A program made the position numbers and the translations under genes. A stretch of DNA of 64,000 nt from CAWCHZ01 sp963795555 (lineage in GTDB: Bacteria; Actinomycetota; Thermoleophilia; Solirubrobacterales; Solirubrobacteraceae), in NCBI GenBank assembly GCA_963795555.1, contig CAWCHZ010000002.1, forward strand, positions 1,798,001 through 1,862,000. Reading direction: 5' to 3'. The notes under the pieces were generated by a model that saw only the letters and a list, made by a program, of their open reading frames with translations, was not told the origin of the DNA and made no database searches. Shown in pieces: positions 31,571 to 39,989 of the stretch; position 1 is the stretch's first letter, and every line of letters starts with the position of its first letter.

Positions 31571-33406
31571 ATGGGCGACAATCCCCGTGATTTGACGGAT
31601 CAGCCTCACGGACTGACCCGCCGCTCGCTGGCGCTGGGGGCGCTCGGCGCAGGGGCGGGAGCGATCGCGGCCCAGCCGCTCGCCGCGGTGGCGGCGCTGG
31701 CAAGCCCGCCGCGCACGCCGGTCTTCACGCTCGAGCTGGGCAACCTGGTGGCGGGGCGCAGCCGCGCTGATCGCGCCGCCGGCTGGCTCGTCGGCGCGCC
31801 GGCGCGCACGCCGCGGCGCTTCGAGCTGCTCGGGGTCGAGTGGGATGGGCCGCCGCGGGCCCGCATCCAGGCGCGCGTGCGGCTGGGCGCCGGTCGCTGG
31901 TGCGCCTGGACGACGGTGCCGGCCGGCGGCGGGCACGCTCCCGATGCCATTCGCCGTGCGCGGCTGATCAGCGATCCGATCTGGACCGGGCCCGCCGACG
32001 AGCTTCAGCTGCGGGCCTCGGTGGCGCTGCGCGGTGTGCGGGCGCATCTCGTCGACATCGGCGCCACGGGGGAGGGCCTGGGCGCCGCGCCGCAGGCCGG
32101 CACGGACGCGGGAGTCGCCCGTCACGGGGGCGGGGGAGTCGCGCACTGGGCGAATCGCCCCGGCCCAGCCGGCACGGCGATCGCACCGCCGCTGGCCAAC
32201 CCACAGCTGAACACGGGCCCCGGGCAGGCGCGCATCATCGCGCGGCAGTGGTGGGGCGGCGCGGCGGCGAGACCGCGCACGACGCCCGACTACGGGCAGG
32301 TCCTGCTCGCGTTCGTGCACCACACCGCCACGGCCAACGGCTACGGCCCGCACGCCACGCCAGGCATCATTCGCGGCATATTTCACTACCACCGCGACGT
32401 CCGCGGCTGGAACGACATCGGCTACAACTTCCTCGTCGACCGCTACGGCCAGGTCTTCGAGGGCCGCGCGGGTGGCGTCGACGAGGCCGTCGTCGGCGCC
32501 CAGGCCGGCGGCTACAACCTGCACTCGACCGGTGTGGCGATGATCGGCAGCTTCAATCGTGGACCGCTGCCGGTGGTGGCGGCCAGGGCCCTGACCGACC
32601 TGCTGGCCTGGAAGCTGTCGCTGCACGGCGTGCCGACGTCCGGGCGCGTGGTCGTCCGCGTCACTCCCGGCGGCGCTGGCTACACGAGGTTTCGACCCAA
32701 TACGCCGGTCTCGCTGAATCGGATCGCCGGGCATCGCGACGGCGACGCGACCGACTGCCCCGGCAACGCGCTCGAGCGCCAGCTGCCGGCGCTGCGCCGG
32801 CGTGCCAGCGCGCGGGCGGGGCGCGCCGCCGCGCTGACGATCGCGAGCTCGGCGCCGCAGGTCGTGTACCCCGGGCCAGTCATGCTTGCGGGGCGCCTCG
32901 CCTACCTCGACGGGACGCCGATCGCCGGCGCTCCGATCGAGCTGCAGACTCCGCCGGCCGGCGTCGAGCAGACGATCACGACGGTCATCACGGCCGCCGA
33001 TGGAACATGGGACGCGGCGCTCGGGCTGGCCCAGAGCATGCCGCTGCGCGCGCTCTTCCGCGGTGACGCGACTCATCCGGCATCCGTGTCGATGCGCGTC
33101 CAGGCAGCTGTCGCTCCCGCGGTCACGCTGCAGACGGCTGCGGCGGGCACGGCGCCGGGACAGCCGCTCACGCTCAGCGGCACGATCGCGCCGGCAAAGC
33201 CGCAGGTGACCGTGGTGGTGCTCCAGCGGCAGCCGGCAGGCACGCTCAAGCCAATCCAACGTGTATCGGTGCCGGTCAGCAACGGCCAGTTCTCCACCGC
33301 CATCACATTCACGAGCGCCGGCACCTACCAGCTGATCGCGCAGGTCGCCGCCGATGCGCTCAACGCCGCCGGTGCATCGCCTCCGGTCACAGTGACGATC
33401 AGTTGA
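31571..33406 (+). CDS. Secreted PGRP-like N-acetylmuramoyl-L-alanine amidase with Ig-like tail
   Basis: About 611 residues from ATG 31571 (a GTG at 31556 is possible). A twin-arginine signal LTRRSLALGALGAGAGAIAA precedes the mature protein. An N-terminal beta-rich region is followed by a peptidoglycan-recognition/amidase_2 domain: RQWWGGAAARPRTTPDYG, FVHHTATANGY, GIFHYHRDVRGWNDIGYNF, DRYGQVFEGRAGG and RIAGHRDGDATDCPGNAL, with the expected zinc-binding histidines and catalytic Tyr. Two Ig-like repeats follow from about residue 425 (YPGPVMLAGRLAYLDGTPI and PGQPLTLSGTIAPAKPQ). It probably trims or senses peptidoglycan outside the cell. Confidence 0.88.
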   Translation: MGDNPRDLTDQPHGLTRRSLALGALGAGAGAIAAQPLAAVAALASPPRTPVFTLELGNLVAGRSRADRAAGWLVGAPARTPRRFELLGVEWDGPPRARIQARVRLGAGRWCAWTTVPAGGGHAPDAIRRARLISDPIWTGPADELQLRASVALRGVRAHLVDIGATGEGLGAAPQAGTDAGVARHGGGGVAHWANRPGPAGTAIAPPLANPQLNTGPGQARIIARQWWGGAAARPRTTPDYGQVLLAFVHHTATANGYGPHATPGIIRGIFHYHRDVRGWNDIGYNFLVDRYGQVFEGRAGGVDEAVVGAQAGGYNLHSTGVAMIGSFNRGPLPVVAARALTDLLAWKLSLHGVPTSGRVVVRVTPGGAGYTRFRPNTPVSLNRIAGHRDGDATDCPGNALERQLPALRRRASARAGRAAALTIASSAPQVVYPGPVMLAGRLAYLDGTPIAGAPIELQTPPAGVEQTITTVITAADGTWDAALGLAQSMPLRALFRGDATHPASVSMRVQAAVAPAVTLQTAAAGTAPGQPLTLSGTIAPAKPQVTVVVLQRQPAGTLKPIQRVSVPVSNGQFSTAITFTSAGTYQLIAQVAADALNAAGASPPVTVTIS

Positions 33407-33627
33407 AGGCGTCGGCTGGTCGGGTCGGGCCCGAGCGCTGCGCAGCCGGCAAGCGCGAAATTTCCGCACGATGCGGATTTTGCCGAGCTGCTGCGGCGCG
33501 ACGTTATGACAACCTGGCCGGCAAGCGGTGGCGAGATCGTGTAGGGTGCCGCGATCGCCGGGCGGCTGCGAGGTCCGGCGCGTTGTTTTTGAACGGGATA
33601 CAACGGACTGCCACGCCAGGAGGGCTG
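33407..33627. other. 221-nt spacer before the glycoside-hydrolase-like gene
   Basis: No hairpin or clear promoter was recognised. The frame is open but reads as Arg/Ala/Cys-rich sequence without domain character. AGGAGGG near its end lies only 3 nt before GTG 33628. Confidence 0.35.
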
Positions 33628-35082
33628 GTGGGAGAGACGACGCTTGCCTCTCCCCGGCGGCTCCGCCGTCGGGTAGTACTCGCGTGCTGCGCTGCTGCGC
33701 TGCTCGCGTCGATAGCACTGGCGCCGGCACAGGCGCCCGCGACTCAGTCACAGGATGGTGGCCGACTCAGCTCGACGTCCGCCAACGCGACGATCGCGCA
33801 GCGGTGCGCGCATGCAGGCGCGCTGCGCGGGTGCATCGGTGCGCCTCACCTGCTGGTCCGTGGGCACACCGTCAGCTGGCGGGCCCTGTCGGGCGTCCAC
33901 AGCTACGTCGTCGCGATCTTCTTCGACGGCCGCCGGTCACGCACCCGCTACGTCGTCGTGCGGCGTACGTGGATGAGGTTCCGGCTACGGCGCGGCCATC
34001 ACGTCACTGTGAACGTGCGCGCGAACGTCCCCGGCAGCCCCTGGGGCAGCGAGGCCTCGATCTTCTTTGGGCGGCGCAAGCTCACGCCGGTCCCAGCGCC
34101 GGCGCCAGTGGTCTCGCCACCAGCTCCAAGCGCAGGCGTGCTACCCGGCCTGGTGATGAATGACGTGCCCCCACACATGTACGACTTCGCTCGCGCCGCC
34201 GCCGCCGGCGCCAGGATCGTGCGCCTGGAGGACGTCAACGACATCACGCAGTACATGCCCTGGGCGGCACGGTACGGCGTCAAGGTCGACGTCCTCTCGC
34301 ATTCGTTCGACATCAGCCCGATCGTCAACGCCTACCGACACCTCCCGGCCAGTGAGCGGCCATATCTCGCCGCGATCGAGCTGCTCAACGAGGTCTGGCC
34401 GGATGGCATTGGACCCCAGCTCACGGGGGCGCAGTATGCCGCCGGCTTCGACAGCTCTGCCCATCAGCAACAGGCGGCGCAGCTGCCGGTTCCGCTGCTG
34501 ATGCAGGTGAGGCTTGCGACCGACGCTGGGACGTCGTGGATGAACAGCCTCTGCAGCGGTCCTGGCAGCCCGGGGTCGTCCGCGCTGGCCAACGACCTGG
34601 CACCCAAGCCGTGGTTGCCGCAGGGCAACGGCCTGGCATCCCATCCCTACGGCGGCAACATGACACGCAACCAGGTCGATCCCAACAGCCTGCGCAACTA
34701 CACCGACACCAGCGGCGACGTGATGGGTAGCCAGCGTTGGATGAAGGAGGAGCTTGCAGTGCAGGCCTGCACCGGCATCAATGCGCCGGTCTACATCACC
34801 GAATACGGGGCGGGCACCTTCACCGGTCCTAACGGCTTTGGCAGCGAGGCCGCGAAGGTGCAGATCATCGGCTCGATGATGGCATTTGCCAAATCTATCG
34901 AGCTCGGTGGCGTGGATGCGCCGGCGGGTCTCGCCGGCGGCCCGAAGCTGGCCGCGGTCATGCTGTTTGCGCAGTACAGCTGGGACAGCAACCTCAATTC
35001 CTTCGGGATCATGAACGGCCACAGCGGCGCGCTGGAGCAGCCCGCATACAACACCTTCCTCGCCGGTGCCAGGTCGCTCTAG
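33628..35082 (+). CDS. Secreted glycoside-hydrolase-like (clan A type) protein
   Basis: About 484 residues from GTG 33628; TTG 33583 is an alternative. A signal peptide (RRVVLACCAAALLASIALAPAQA) is followed by a fibronectin-like region (HTVSWRALSGVHSYVVAIFFDGRRSRTRYVV) and a Pro-rich linker. The C-terminal TIM-barrel-like domain carries AAIELLNEVWPDG, an Asn-Glu pair like the acid/base of clan GH-A, and APVYITEYGAGTF, a Glu placed like the nucleophile. It may cleave an extracellular glycan. The exact GH family is not clear to me. Confidence 0.7.
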   Translation: MGETTLASPRRLRRRVVLACCAAALLASIALAPAQAPATQSQDGGRLSSTSANATIAQRCAHAGALRGCIGAPHLLVRGHTVSWRALSGVHSYVVAIFFDGRRSRTRYVVVRRTWMRFRLRRGHHVTVNVRANVPGSPWGSEASIFFGRRKLTPVPAPAPVVSPPAPSAGVLPGLVMNDVPPHMYDFARAAAAGARIVRLEDVNDITQYMPWAARYGVKVDVLSHSFDISPIVNAYRHLPASERPYLAAIELLNEVWPDGIGPQLTGAQYAAGFDSSAHQQQAAQLPVPLLMQVRLATDAGTSWMNSLCSGPGSPGSSALANDLAPKPWLPQGNGLASHPYGGNMTRNQVDPNSLRNYTDTSGDVMGSQRWMKEELAVQACTGINAPVYITEYGAGTFTGPNGFGSEAAKVQIIGSMMAFAKSIELGGVDAPAGLAGGPKLAAVMLFAQYSWDSNLNSFGIMNGHSGALEQPAYNTFLAGARSL

Positions 35083-35099
35083 CGACGCCGCTGGCTCGT

Positions 35100-35978
35100 C
35101 TACCCCGCGAATGAGTGAAACGCGCCGAGCGAGTTCGGCAGCGTTGGGGTGAACGGGTGAAACGCGTAGGGCTTTGTGGTGTCAAAGCCCTTCGCGGCGG
35201 CGGCAGCCTTGTCCACGAATGGCAGCAGGGCGTGGACCGCCTGGGAGATCCGCGTGAGCCCGAGCGTGCGCTCATAGCCGTTGTTGTTCGGCGGATCGAC
35301 GCTCTCGGCGACGCCCTGGATCCCGGTCACGGTCTCGATTGGACCGCCGTCCTTGCCTGCCACCCCCGGGGCGACGACGCGCGCGAGCGTACGGTGGTCG
35401 CTCTCGATGCCCATGATCCGGGCGGCGGTGACGCGCAGGTCGGCGTTGCTGAAGTCACGCACGCCGACGAGGTAGGCCGCGATGAAGGCATCTTCGAGCG
35501 TCACCAGCACGTTCAACGTCACCTGTGCGTCGCTGAACATCTTCGCCGGGTAGTAGAAGGTGGTGAACGGTGAGGGCTTGCGCGTCACGCTCTGCTCGAG
35601 CAGGTAGTGCGCCATCTCCTCCTGGCGCGCCGCGCGCAGATAGCCCTGGTCGTCGGACGCGAGGTTGGCGAAGAACGGTGCGTTGTCGATGATGTTGGTG
35701 TAGGTCGTGACAGCCAGCGCCTCGGCGATCTGCGCCGCCCCGAGAATCGCGAGGTCGCCTCGTGTGATGACCGTCCGCTTGTGCTTGTGGTGCGCCCGGG
35801 CCTGTGCCGCCGCCGGCACCAGCAGCCCGCTGCCCGCCAGCCCGACGCCGGCGGTTGCCGCGGCGGTGAGGAACGAGCGCCGGTCGCTGCGCGCGTTGCC
35901 GTTGTCCTCGAGCTGACCGGTGCTCGTCACTTCGCCTGCATGACCGCTTCCCACTTCGCCTGCGTGACCGCTCGCCAT
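35100..35978 (-). CDS. Tat-exported ferritin-like domain protein
   Basis: 292 residues. A tandem repeat SGHAGEV at the N-terminus precedes a twin-arginine signal (SDRRSFLTAAATAGVGLAGSG). The mature part is a four-helix ferritin-like domain: AAQIAEALAVTTYTNIID, GYLRAARQEEMAHYLLEQ, LVTLEDAFIAAYLVGVRDF and MGIESDHRTLARVVA supply the Glu and His residues of a possible di-metal site. AAGGAGGGG lies just before the ATG, a strong ribosome-binding site. The function of such exported ferritin-like proteins (desiccation- or stress-linked families) is not established. It is convergent with the hydrolase-like gene. Confidence 0.8.
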   Translation of the reverse strand: MASGHAGEVGSGHAGEVTSTGQLEDNGNARSDRRSFLTAAATAGVGLAGSGLLVPAAAQARAHHKHKRTVITRGDLAILGAAQIAEALAVTTYTNIIDNAPFFANLASDDQGYLRAARQEEMAHYLLEQSVTRKPSPFTTFYYPAKMFSDAQVTLNVLVTLEDAFIAAYLVGVRDFSNADLRVTAARIMGIESDHRTLARVVAPGVAGKDGGPIETVTGIQGVAESVDPPNNNGYERTLGLTRISQAVHALLPFVDKAAAAAKGFDTTKPYAFHPFTPTLPNSLGAFHSFAG

Positions 35979-36027
35979 GACCCCTCCTTTTGTTTGCGCT
36001 GAGGCACAGGCTTATGACGCAGGCGGG

Positions 36028-36043
36028 GCTGATCCGGATCAGC
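36028..36043. promoter_or_regulatory. Perfect 16-bp palindrome upstream of the ferritin-like gene
   Basis: GCTGATCCGGATCAGC lies 50 nt before ATG 35978, about where a -35 region would be, and about 55 nt after the ddl stop. It could be a repressor operator or part of a terminator. The absence of a loop favours a protein-binding site. Confidence 0.4.
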
Positions 36044-36098
36044 GAGTCCGGGCAGCGACAGGCGCCGCAGCTCCCCGAACGCGCGTTGGGTGCTGCGG

Positions 36099-37049
36099 CT
36101 ACGCGCTGGGCGCTGCCGCTGCGCGCTGGGCGATCGCCGCGACCAGCTGCTCGAAGTCCATGCCGGCGGCGTCGGCCGCAAACGGCGTCGGGCCGGTCTC
36201 GGTCAGGCCGGGGATCGTGTTGAGCTCGAGCACCTGCGGCTCGCCGGCGCCGTCGAGGATGATGTCGACGCGCGCGAAGTCCCGGCAGCCGAGCAGCCCA
36301 TAGGCGGTCATCGCGACGTCCTCGACGCGGGCGCGGACGTGCTCGTCGAGCTGTGCGGGCGCGTCGAGCCGTGCGACGTCGAAGTCGTAGTGGGCGGCGT
36401 AGTCATAGAAGCCACGCTCGGCGACGATCTCGACCACCGGCAGGGCGCGCGGCTCGACGGCGTCGCCGAGCACGGTGACGGCCAGCTCCCGGCCGGCGAT
36501 GTGCTGCTCGACGATGATGTGATCGTCATAGGCCAGCGCGCCGAGCACCGCCGTGCGGACCTGGTCGGGGTCGGAGACGAGCTTGATGCCAAACGCCGAG
36601 CCGCCACCCGCCGGCTTGACGACCAGCGGCACGCCGAGCTCCGCGAGCATCTCGGGGAACGCGGTGGCGGCGCCCAGCTCCATCGACGCCCGCCGGCTGA
36701 AGGAGCGAAAGCACGGCGTCGGCAACCCCGCGCGCTGCAGCAGGCGCTTGGTCAGGACCTTGTCCATGCAGAGCGTGCTCGCCAGCACGTCCGAGCCGGT
36801 GTAGGGAACGCCGAGCAGCTCCAGCAGCTCCTGCAGCGCGCCGTCCTCCGCGCCAGCTCCATGCGCGACGATGAACACGAACGCCGGCCGCAGCTCGCGC
36901 AGCCGATCGGCGAGGGTGTGGTCGATCTCGAGATTGGAGACGTCGTAGCCGAGCGTCCGCAGCGCGTCGCTGACGCGCCTGGCCCCGCGCAGGCTGACCT
37001 CGCGCTCGAAGGAGGTGCCGCCGCGGACCACGGCAACGGTCGCTGCCAT
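36099..37049 (-). CDS. D-alanine-D-alanine ligase family protein (short form)
   Basis: 316 residues of ATP-grasp ligase. VVRGGTSFEREVSLRGA gives the N-terminal substrate loop, VVKPAGGGSAFGIKLV the ATP-binding loop, IVEQHIAGRELAVTVLGD the central strand, and VDIILDGAGEPQVLELNTIPGLTETGPTPFAA the Mg- and dipeptide-binding C-terminus. FYDYAAHYD resembles the Tyr-containing omega loop FYDYEAKY of true Ddl enzymes, favouring D-Ala-D-Ala. ATG 37049 overlaps the TGA of a five-codon mini-ORF. It is the last gene of the operon. Confidence 0.9.
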   Translation of the reverse strand: MAATVAVVRGGTSFEREVSLRGARRVSDALRTLGYDVSNLEIDHTLADRLRELRPAFVFIVAHGAGAEDGALQELLELLGVPYTGSDVLASTLCMDKVLTKRLLQRAGLPTPCFRSFSRRASMELGAATAFPEMLAELGVPLVVKPAGGGSAFGIKLVSDPDQVRTAVLGALAYDDHIIVEQHIAGRELAVTVLGDAVEPRALPVVEIVAERGFYDYAAHYDFDVARLDAPAQLDEHVRARVEDVAMTAYGLLGCRDFARVDIILDGAGEPQVLELNTIPGLTETGPTPFAADAAGMDFEQLVAAIAQRAAAAPSA

Positions 37050-37073
37050 CAGGCCTCCGCTGCCATCAGGCCT
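37041..37073. repeat. 17-nt tandem duplication at the ddl/ddl junction
   Basis: A 16-nt sequence at 37041-37056 recurs at 37058-37073. On the minus strand each copy carries GCCTGATGGCAGCG: the first TGATG is the stop of the upstream ligase, the second is the start of the downstream ligase. Between them lies the mini-ORF MAAEA (37066-37049). Confidence 0.75.
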
Positions 37074-38271
37074 TCATGGCGCTGCCCCTCTGGGCGAGCA
37101 GGTTGCTCTGGAAGGTGCGCGTCAGCTCACGGCGCTGAGCATGCTCCTCGAGCGCGCAGTCGATCAGCGCGTCGATCAGGTCGACGAAGGCGCAGCCGAC
37201 CGGCTCCCAGAGATAGAAGGCAAACGAGCCCGGGATCGTGTTGCACTCGTTTACGAAGACCCGCTGGTGGGCGTCGAGCAGCATGTCCACGCGCGCCACG
37301 CCGCTGGCGCCGAGCGCCTCGAAGGTCGCGATCGCCAGGCGCTGCACCTCGCTGGTCAGCTGCTCGTCAACCGGCGCTGGGATCACGCGCTGGGCGGAGC
37401 TCATGCCGCCGGCCTTGGCGCTGTCCGCCGCGATCGCGCCCCCCTTGCCCTGGCTCATGTACTTGTCCTCGAAGGAGAGGAAGTCCGTGCTGGCGAGCGG
37501 CTGCTCGCAGGCCGAGGCGCGCGGGCTTGCGCCGCGATGGCCGAGCACGGCGCAGTTGATCTCCATCCCGCCCTCGATCGCCGGCTCGATCAGTGCCGTG
37601 CGGTCCAGCTCGAAGACCAGTTCGAGCGCCTCGGCGAGCTCGCTGTCGCTGGCGCAGCGCGCGACCCCCACGCTCGAGCCCAGCGACGCCGGCTTGGCAT
37701 AGAGCGGATAGCCGAAGCGCGCGCGGGCCCGCTCGGCGATGCCGATCGCGCCGGCGTCCTCGAGCTCGCTGCGCGCGACGATCAGGTCTTCGACAACGGG
37801 CAGGCCAGCCGCGCGCAGCGTCGCCTTCGTGAGGGCTTTGTTCATCGCCAGCACGGCCGCCTCGAGCGGCGGCCCGGCGTAGGGCAGGCCCGCGAGCTCG
37901 AGCGTGCCCTGCAGGCAGCCGTCCTCGCCGTGCGTGCCGTGGGTCGCCGGGATCACGACGTCGAGCGTCGTCGCGGCGCCCTGACGTCCGCGCCCCAACA
38001 GGCCGCGTCCAGCTTCACGCGCGCGCAGCTCGCCGCTGGCGAGATCGAGCGCCACCTCGGGTGCCTCCCCGGGCCCGTCGCCGCGGAAAAACTCGATCCT
38101 CCGCAGCTGCGGCCCCGCCAGCCAGCGGCCGTCGCGGTCGATGTAGATCGGCACCGGGCGGTGACGGGCGGCGAGCACCTCACAGGCTTGGATGCCCGTG
38201 ATGACCGAAACGTCGTGCTCAACGGAACGTCCACCGAAGATGACGCCGACGGTGAGGCCGGGAGCGGGCAC
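37066..38271 (-). CDS. Second D-Ala-D-Ala ligase-like ATP-grasp enzyme
   Basis: 401 residues. IFGGRSVEHDVSVITGIQA, THGTHGEDGCLQGTLELAGLPYAG, YAKPASLGSSVGVARC and MEINCAVLGHR follow the Ddl fold, as do VARVDMLLDAHQRVFVNECNTIPGSFAFYLWEP at the end. The omega loop reads FLSFEDKYMSQGKGG instead of FYDYEAKY, so the second substrate may differ (D-Ala-D-Ala, D-Ser or another acceptor). GTG 38271 lies 8 nt after a TAGACT box, suggesting a leaderless mRNA. It precedes the short ligase in tandem. Confidence 0.87.
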   Translation of the reverse strand: MPAPGLTVGVIFGGRSVEHDVSVITGIQACEVLAARHRPVPIYIDRDGRWLAGPQLRRIEFFRGDGPGEAPEVALDLASGELRAREAGRGLLGRGRQGAATTLDVVIPATHGTHGEDGCLQGTLELAGLPYAGPPLEAAVLAMNKALTKATLRAAGLPVVEDLIVARSELEDAGAIGIAERARARFGYPLYAKPASLGSSVGVARCASDSELAEALELVFELDRTALIEPAIEGGMEINCAVLGHRGASPRASACEQPLASTDFLSFEDKYMSQGKGGAIAADSAKAGGMSSAQRVIPAPVDEQLTSEVQRLAIATFEALGASGVARVDMLLDAHQRVFVNECNTIPGSFAFYLWEPVGCAFVDLIDALIDCALEEHAQRRELTRTFQSNLLAQRGSAMKA

Positions 38272-38279
38272 GGGCCGGG

Positions 38280-38285
38280 AGTCTA
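38280..38285 (-). promoter_or_regulatory. Candidate -10 element TAGACT before the second ligase gene
   Basis: TAGACT on the minus strand, 8 nt from GTG 38271, implying an internal leaderless promoter for the two ligase genes. Confidence 0.5.
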
Positions 38286-38307
38286 GTCGCGCGTCCGAAC
38301 GCCGCGG

Positions 38308-38362
38308 GCGGCGCCCGCGTGGCGGCTAGGAGCGCGGCGCCCGCGTGGCGGCTAGGAGCGCG
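38308..38362. repeat. Tandem duplication covering the 3' end of the MurF-like gene
   Basis: A 29-nt sequence at 38308-38336 recurs at 38334-38362 (26-nt period). The right copy contains the real TAG stop of the ligase (38352-38354); the left copy repeats the stop context downstream of it. Confidence 0.75.
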
Positions 38363-39989
38363 CCACCACCTGCTCGGCGTAGGTGTCGGGCAGGTCGTTC
38401 TCGAACAGGACGACGTCGCCGGCGCGCGTGAGCTCGCGCAGGGCGCTCGTCGCGGCCGCGAGGTCCAGCACGACGGTGATCGCCGCGTCCCCCAGCCCGC
38501 CCGCTCGCAGCCCCGCTGCGACCGGGCGCGTGCGGCGCGGGCCGACGAGGATCACGTGATCGCAGACTTCGGCCGCCTGGCGCCCGAAGCGCTCGTTGAG
38601 CTCCTGCTCGAGCTCGCCCAGCTCGACCATTCCGGGCGTGACGAGGATCCGTCGGCGCGCCGGATGCTCGCGCAGCACCTCCAGCGCCGCCTGGGCGCCG
38701 GCTGGGTTGGAGTTGTAGGCGTCATCGATCACGACGATGCCGGCCCGCTCGTTGCGGATCGGCTCGAGCCGGTGCGGGGGCGGCTCGATCGTCTCCAGCC
38801 CGGCGACGATGTCCGCAAGCGACATCCCGACGCAGTGGCCGACGGCAGCGGCGGCAAGGAGATTGGAGACGTTGTGCACGCCGAGCAGCCGGGCAACGAC
38901 GGTCGCCTCCTCGCCGCCCAGCGCGAGGCGAAACGTGGTCCGGCCGTCCTGAAGCGCGACGTCGAGTGCGCGAACAGCGGCGTCGGAGCTCTCGATGCCA
39001 TAGAGCGTCACGGGCGCATCGCTGCGCGCGGCGAGCGCCCGGCAGCGCGGATCGTCGCCGTTGAGCACCAGCTGTCCGTCGGGCCCGAGCGCCTCGGCCA
39101 GCTCGCCCTTGGCCGCGGCGATCGCGTCGAGCGAGCCCAGGCGCTCCAGGTGCACCGGCCCGATCGCCGTGATCACGCCGATCCGCGGTCTCACCAGGGC
39201 GCACAGCTCGGCGATGTCGCCGGCCCGGTACATGCCCATCTCGACGACGAACGCCTGGTGCTCCTGGCTCAGGCGTTCGTTGATCGTGCGCACCACGCCG
39301 AGGTAGCTGTTGTAACTCTCGGGTGTGACCAGCGTCGGCTGCTGACGAGCCAGGACCGCGCCGATGCAGAACTTGACCGTCGTCTTTCCATAGCTGCCCG
39401 TGACCCCGATCGTCAGCGGTCGCCATTGCTCGAGACGGCGCTGCGCGGACGTCACGAAGCGCCCGTCGATGCGGCACTGCAGCGGGGCGAGCGCGCGGTT
39501 GGCGCCAGCGAGCAGCCAAGGTGCCGCGGGGATGCAGGCGACCAGCACCAGCAACGCGACCAGCGCCGGCACGGTCAGGCCGCTGGCCAGACTTGCGGCC
39601 AGCCCGCCGACCCAGACCGCGAGCGCGGGCGCCCCGGCCGCTGCCGTCAGGCGTCGCGCCCGGCCGGTGTAGACGAGCGGCTTGATCGCCGACCGGCGCA
39701 GGTCTGCGCTCGCGAACGCCACGGTCGCGCAGGCCAGCCCGACGCAGGCGCCGAGCGTGCCCGCCCGTACGCCGGCGATCCAGAGCGCGAGCGCCGCGAC
39801 GACGGGACCGAGCTCGATCGCCAGCGCGCGCGGGGCGACCAGCTCATTGCGCCGCCGCAGCCACAGGAACAGGCGCGCCGGCTCGTAGTGCTCGAGCTGC
39901 AGCAGGTGCAGCAGCCGGCGCTCGCGCGCCAGGCAGCGTGCGACCAGCGCGAGTCCGGCCACGATGGCCGCGATCGCTGCGGCGCTCAT
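38352..39989 (-). CDS. Membrane-anchored MurF-like Mur ligase
   Basis: 545 residues. The first 165 hold about five hydrophobic segments (AAAIAAIVAGLALVARCLA, LGPVVAALALWIAGVRAG, TLGACVGLACATVAFA, PALAVWVGGLAASLAS, LVALLVLVACIPAAPWLLAG). The rest is a Mur ligase core: P-loop GVTGSYGKTTVKFCIGAVL, VVEMGMYRAGDIAELC, VHLERLGSLDAIAAAKGEL, LLGVHNVSNLLAAAAVG and the MurF-type VIDDAYNSNPAGAQAALEVL. MurF adds D-Ala-D-Ala to UDP-MurNAc-tripeptide. Here the usual N-terminal UDP-binding domain is replaced by a membrane domain, so the substrate could be lipid-linked. ATG 39989 overlaps the hydrolase stop. Confidence 0.88.
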   Translation of the reverse strand: MSAAAIAAIVAGLALVARCLARERRLLHLLQLEHYEPARLFLWLRRRNELVAPRALAIELGPVVAALALWIAGVRAGTLGACVGLACATVAFASADLRRSAIKPLVYTGRARRLTAAAGAPALAVWVGGLAASLASGLTVPALVALLVLVACIPAAPWLLAGANRALAPLQCRIDGRFVTSAQRRLEQWRPLTIGVTGSYGKTTVKFCIGAVLARQQPTLVTPESYNSYLGVVRTINERLSQEHQAFVVEMGMYRAGDIAELCALVRPRIGVITAIGPVHLERLGSLDAIAAAKGELAEALGPDGQLVLNGDDPRCRALAARSDAPVTLYGIESSDAAVRALDVALQDGRTTFRLALGGEEATVVARLLGVHNVSNLLAAAAVGHCVGMSLADIVAGLETIEPPPHRLEPIRNERAGIVVIDDAYNSNPAGAQAALEVLREHPARRRILVTPGMVELGELEQELNERFGRQAAEVCDHVILVGPRRTRPVAAGLRAGGLGDAAITVVLDLAAATSALRELTRAGDVVLFENDLPDTYAEQVVARS

